Assembly (NCBI GenBank): GCA_902491915.1
Contig: CABUJL010000039.1
Coordinates: 1-14,183 of the forward strand
Reading direction: 5' to 3'
Length of the DNA: 14,183 nucleotides
DNA from: an uncultured Collinsella sp.
GTDB lineage: Bacteria; Actinomycetota; Coriobacteriia; Coriobacteriales; Coriobacteriaceae
Below the pieces are notes generated by a model, which worked only from the letters and a program-made list of their open reading frames with translations, made no database searches and had not been told where the DNA came from. Shown piece after piece: positions 12,098 to 14,183 of this stretch (position 1 is the stretch's first letter; each line of letters begins with the position of its first letter). The translations under genes and the position numbers were made by a program.

Positions 12098-12121
12098 AAA
12101 CGTAAACTATAGTTTACGTTT
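12098..12121. promoter_or_regulatory. 24-bp perfect palindrome with two overlapping divergent -10 boxes
   Basis: The half-site AAACGTAAACTA (12098-12109) is followed by its exact reverse complement. The centre reads ACTATAGT, so TATAGT is present as a -10 hexamer on the plus strand (12108-12113) and on the minus strand (12111-12106), sharing four bases. Predicted starts fall near the palindrome edges, about 25 nt before the plus gene and about 30 nt before the xre gene. The -35 boxes are weak on both sides. Confidence 0.75.
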
Positions 12122-12144
12122 TGCCGAATACACAGGAGTTTTCT

Positions 12145-12534
12145 ATGTCGGGTTCTTCGGTCCGTACGTACCGAGCCACGCTTCGCACAAACAGCGCACC
12201 GCCCAAGCTCGTCGTCGTTGAAGCAGAATGCCTTTCGCCCGATGAGCGCACAGCATTTGCATTGCTATCAAGTCGCGTCGCCGCCGTTCTGGTCCCTTGC
12301 CCGGCGCAAGGAGAACTTGCCATCCAATGCCAAGCGCACAGCTGCTCGCTCAATCAGGCTACCGTAATCGCAACCAGCCAGCGCGGCCTGCCGCTCCTTT
12401 TAGAAGCTGGTATCGCACTTGCCCTTCGCGGCGCCGGATACGAAAACGAGGCCGCCGCCGATATGGTCTTTAAACCACGATCGAGCGGCGGCCTCGCAGC
12501 AGCCATCGAATATGTGTGCAGACTCGTTGCCTAA
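12145..12534 (+). CDS. Conserved-looking hypothetical protein, 129 aa
   Basis: I do not recognise this family. The start at 12145 has AGGAG 6 nt upstream, the best ribosome-binding site available; an upstream TTG at 12121 lies in the promoter and is unlikely. The protein opens with a polar stretch (M-S-G-S-S-V-R-T-Y-R), has an extended hydrophobic strand (K-L-V-V-V-E-A-E), a P-D-E-R-T-A-F-A-L-L-S-S-R helix, two cysteine-containing segments (VPCPAQG and CQAHSC), and an alanine/leucine-rich helix (LLLEAGIALALRGAG). There is no signal peptide or membrane segment. GC-rich codons throughout support real coding. It is divergent from the small Xre regulator across a perfect palindrome, suggesting joint control. 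A toxin/antitoxin-like or stress role is possible but unsupported. Confidence 0.7.
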   Translation: MSGSSVRTYRATLRTNSAPPKLVVVEAECLSPDERTAFALLSSRVAAVLVPCPAQGELAIQCQAHSCSLNQATVIATSQRGLPLLLEAGIALALRGAGYENEAAADMVFKPRSSGGLAAAIEYVCRLVA

Positions 12535-12543
12535 AAGGACAAG

Positions 12544-12927
12544 CTAGAAACCAAAGCCAAAGCCCGTTCCGGTAATCGCCGAGTACATAAAGTAAACGTT
12601 GATCACGTTGAGGAACACACCCGTGATGCAACCGTTGCGCAGGTAGCGTTCGCACACGATGCGCGCCATGGCGGCGGAGTCATCATTGTTTTTAGCCTGG
12701 CGTCCCGCCGTAAAGTACGTCGCCACGCTCAGCAGTAGGTTGAGCACCGGCAGTGCCAGCAGCTCGTAGCTCTTACCCCAGCGCGTCACCTCGCCGGCTG
12801 CGTTAAACTTCGTTGCCACCTCGGGGCCAATGTTGGGGATAACACACGCTGCAACCACCAGCGGAATCACCGCAAGTACGAGCAGCGCAATACCCATGTA
12901 GCCAGCTTTTTTGCCGTATTTAAACAT
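12544..12927 (-). CDS. DUF1648-type small membrane protein
   Basis: This 127-residue membrane protein has three hydrophobic segments (about 9-30, 55-72 and 101-118). After the first segment comes P-N-I-G-P-E-V-A-T-K-F-N-A-A-G-E-V-T-R-W-G (31-51). It matches the DUF1648 pattern, in which a P-x-x-x-P-x-H/K-F-N-x-x-G-x-x-D/T-R-W-G loop follows the first helix. The family is found in SdpI-like immunity proteins and in membrane proteins of unknown role; the second half of SdpI is not present here. The C-terminus is glycine/phenylalanine-rich (G-T-G-F-G-F-G-F). It starts 11 nt after the ychF stop with a weak AAGGG site, so it is probably co-transcribed with ychF. It converges with the hypothetical gene at 12534, only 9 nt away, with no obvious terminator between. 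Confidence 0.82.
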   Translation of the reverse strand: MFKYGKKAGYMGIALLVLAVIPLVVAACVIPNIGPEVATKFNAAGEVTRWGKSYELLALPVLNLLLSVATYFTAGRQAKNNDDSAAMARIVCERYLRNGCITGVFLNVINVYFMYSAITGTGFGFGF

Positions 12928-12938
12928 ATGCGTCGCCC

Positions 12939-14015
12939 TTACACGTTAAAGCGGAAGTGCACGACGTCGCCATCGGCCATGACATAGTCCTTGCCCTCAA
13001 TACGCAGTTTGCCGGCGGCCTTGGCGCCCTGCTCACCGCCGAGCTCGATGTAGTCGTCATAGCCAATGACCTCGGCCTTAATAAAGCCGCGCTCAAAATC
13101 GGTGTGGATGACGCCGGCGGCCTGCGGGGCGGTCGCGCCCTGACGAACCGTCCAGGCCTTGACCTCCATCTCGCCGGCCGTAAAGAACGACTGCAGGCCG
13201 AGCAGCTTGTAGGCAGCCTGAGCGAGCACGTCCAGGCCGGGCTGCTCCAGGCCCAGGCTCTCCAGGTAGTCGGCGGCGTCCTCGGGATCGAGCTCGGAAA
13301 GCTCGGCCTCGATCTTGGCGCAGATGGGCAACGGCTTGACGCCATCGATGGGCGCCAGGTCGTCGTTGAGCATATCCTCGTCCACGTTGGCCACATACAG
13401 GATGGGCTTCATGGTGAGCAGGAACAGCCCCTTGGCGGCGGCACGCTCCTCGTCGGTCATCTCCATGGATGCGGCGCGCTTGCCCTCGTTGAGCCAGGCA
13501 AGCAGGCGCTTGGCGACCTCGAACTTGGGCATGAGCTCCTTGTCACGCTTGGCCTCCTTCTCGAGCTTAGGCAGCTGCTTCTCGAGCGTGCCCATGTCGG
13601 CCAGGATGAGCTCGGTCATGATGGTGTCGGCATCGCCGGCGGGGTCGACGAACTCGCCCGTGCGGCCCACCTCACGCATGACGTTGGGATCCTTAAAGTA
13701 GCGCACGACCTCGCAGATGGCATCGGTCTCGCGAATATTGGCCAGGAACTGGTTGCCCAGGCCCTCGCCCTCGTTAGCGCCCTTCACCAGACCTGCGATG
13801 TCGACGAACTCGACCGTCGCCGGCACAATACGACCCGGGTTAACGATGTCGGCAAGCTTTTGCAAGCGGCTATCGGGCACGTCGACGATACCCACGTTGG
13901 GGTCGATCGTGGCAAACGGGTAGTTGGCGGCAAGGCCGGTCTTTTTGGTAAGCGCGGTGAACAGCGTCGACTTGCCCACGTTGGGCAGGCCCACGATACC
14001 GATGGAAAGGGACAC
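12939..14015 (-). CDS. ychF: YchF/OLA1-family ribosome-associated ATPase
   Basis: This 358-residue member of the universally conserved Obg-related YchF family binds ribosomes and hydrolyses ATP rather than GTP. Visible features are G1 (GLPNVGKST, residues 9-17), A-N-Y-P-F-A-T-I-D-P-N (30-40), G3 (D-I-A-G-L, 72-76), V-K-G-A-N-E-G-E-G-L-G-N-Q-F (77-90), the YchF-type altered G4 motif N-V-D-E that accounts for ATP preference, a helical insert, and a C-terminal TGS-type domain ending D-Y-V-M-A-D-G-D-V-V-H-F-R-F-N-V. I chose the GTG at 14015 because AAGGAG lies 5 nt upstream and it gives (M)-S-L-S-I-G-I-V-G-L-P-N-V-G, the normal N-terminus. An ATG at 14051 would add 12 unrelated residues and lacks a ribosome-binding site. 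A promoter with -10 box TATACT lies just upstream. Confidence 0.97.
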   Translation of the reverse strand: MSLSIGIVGLPNVGKSTLFTALTKKTGLAANYPFATIDPNVGIVDVPDSRLQKLADIVNPGRIVPATVEFVDIAGLVKGANEGEGLGNQFLANIRETDAICEVVRYFKDPNVMREVGRTGEFVDPAGDADTIMTELILADMGTLEKQLPKLEKEAKRDKELMPKFEVAKRLLAWLNEGKRAASMEMTDEERAAAKGLFLLTMKPILYVANVDEDMLNDDLAPIDGVKPLPICAKIEAELSELDPEDAADYLESLGLEQPGLDVLAQAAYKLLGLQSFFTAGEMEVKAWTVRQGATAPQAAGVIHTDFERGFIKAEVIGYDDYIELGGEQGAKAAGKLRIEGKDYVMADGDVVHFRFNV

Positions 14016-14052
14016 GACAGCTCCTTTTGATACAGGTACTTCAAACTGCATA

Positions 14053-14058
14053 AGTATA
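14053..14058 (-). promoter_or_regulatory. -10 box of ychF
   Basis: TATACT (14058-14053, minus strand) is followed by about 37 nt to the GTG start. It is the same hexamer as in the levR-type gene promoter. The -35 region falls inside the adjacent GC-rich hairpin; the best candidate, TTCGCC with an 18-nt spacer, is weak. Confidence 0.5.
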
Positions 14059-14102
14059 GCGCCGCCGCAGCATCCGGGCGAATCCGGACACCGCGGCGGC
14101 GC
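14059..14102. terminator. Strong GC-rich hairpin between ychF and the upstream gene
   Basis: Perfect outer arms GCGCCGCCGC (14059-14068) and GCGGCGGCGC (14093-14102) enclose 4-nt internal loops and a second perfect stem, TCCGG (14073-14077) with CCGGA (14084-14088). It lies 27 nt beyond the stop of the upstream gene. There is no T run, so it is either a weak or factor-dependent terminator, or a regulatory hairpin overlapping the ychF -35 region. Confidence 0.6.
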
Positions 14103-14129
14103 AAATGAAGCAGAGATAGAGCTCGCTGA

Positions 14130-14183
14130 CTAGTCCGCGAGCTTCTCCACCTGATCGAGCATCTTGTCAAGCTTGGCCTTTGC
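14130..14183 (-). CDS. C-terminal end of an unidentified protein
   Basis: Seventeen codons and a TAG stop are visible: A-K-A-K-L-D-K-M-L-D-Q-V-E-K-L-A-D. The tail is charged and probably helical, possibly a coiled coil. The gene enters from beyond the right edge in the same direction as ychF. Too little is present to name it. Confidence 0.5.
   Translation of the reverse strand, partial: AKAKLDKMLDQVEKLAD

Noticed and set aside
12957..14030. 357-codon open frame opposite ychF
   Set aside because: Antisense shadow of ychF; no start signal or domain.
1..14183. CRISPR arrays, tRNA or rRNA genes
   Set aside because: No regularly spaced direct repeats and no recognisable tRNA or rRNA segments were seen on either strand by eye.

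Overview
The window is GC-rich bacterial DNA. The compact operons, gene set (GMP synthase beside a type I asparaginase, a YchF ATPase, a mannose-family PTS with a LevR-type regulator) and codon use suggest a gut actinobacterium of the Coriobacteriia, most likely Collinsella-like. That assignment is inference from style, not from a marker gene.

Layout. Positions 1-315 (+) hold the end of a probable SAM-dependent methyltransferase, closed by a strong two-way terminator (329-378). Positions 411-7936 (-) hold a sugar-uptake locus read right to left: a large PRD/EIIA/EIIB-containing LevR-type regulator (5165-7906); PTS subunits EIIB, EIIC, EIID and EIIA (5041 down to 2512); a cytosolic DUF2961/GH172 glycosidase (1375-2499); and a ROK-family fructokinase (411-1295) interrupted by one in-frame TAA just before its catalytic aspartate. 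Positions 7937-8590 hold no intact gene, only decayed coding-like stretches and small hairpins. guaA (8649-10247, -) and ansA (10515-11528, +) are divergent around a spacer with a clear inverted-repeat operator. Positions 11571-11814 form a non-coding element bounded by near-identical inverted repeats of about 40 nt. A small Xre-type regulator (-) and an unrecognised 129-residue protein (+) are divergent around a 24-bp perfect palindrome that contains both candidate -10 boxes. A DUF1648-type membrane protein, ychF and the last 17 codons of an upstream gene (all -) complete the window.

How the genes may work together. The PTS would import and phosphorylate a sugar. GH172 enzymes are known to act on fructofuranose or arabinofuranose linkages, including difructose dianhydrides. 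The ROK enzyme would phosphorylate free fructose. A simple reading is uptake of a fructose-containing di- or oligosaccharide, its cleavage inside the cell, and entry of both halves into glycolysis as fructose 6-phosphate. The regulator carries PTS-sensing domains, but its AAA+ domain lacks the GAFTGA loop, the Walker B acids and the usual arginine-finger motif. It probably works without sigma-54. This combination is the most unusual system in the window.
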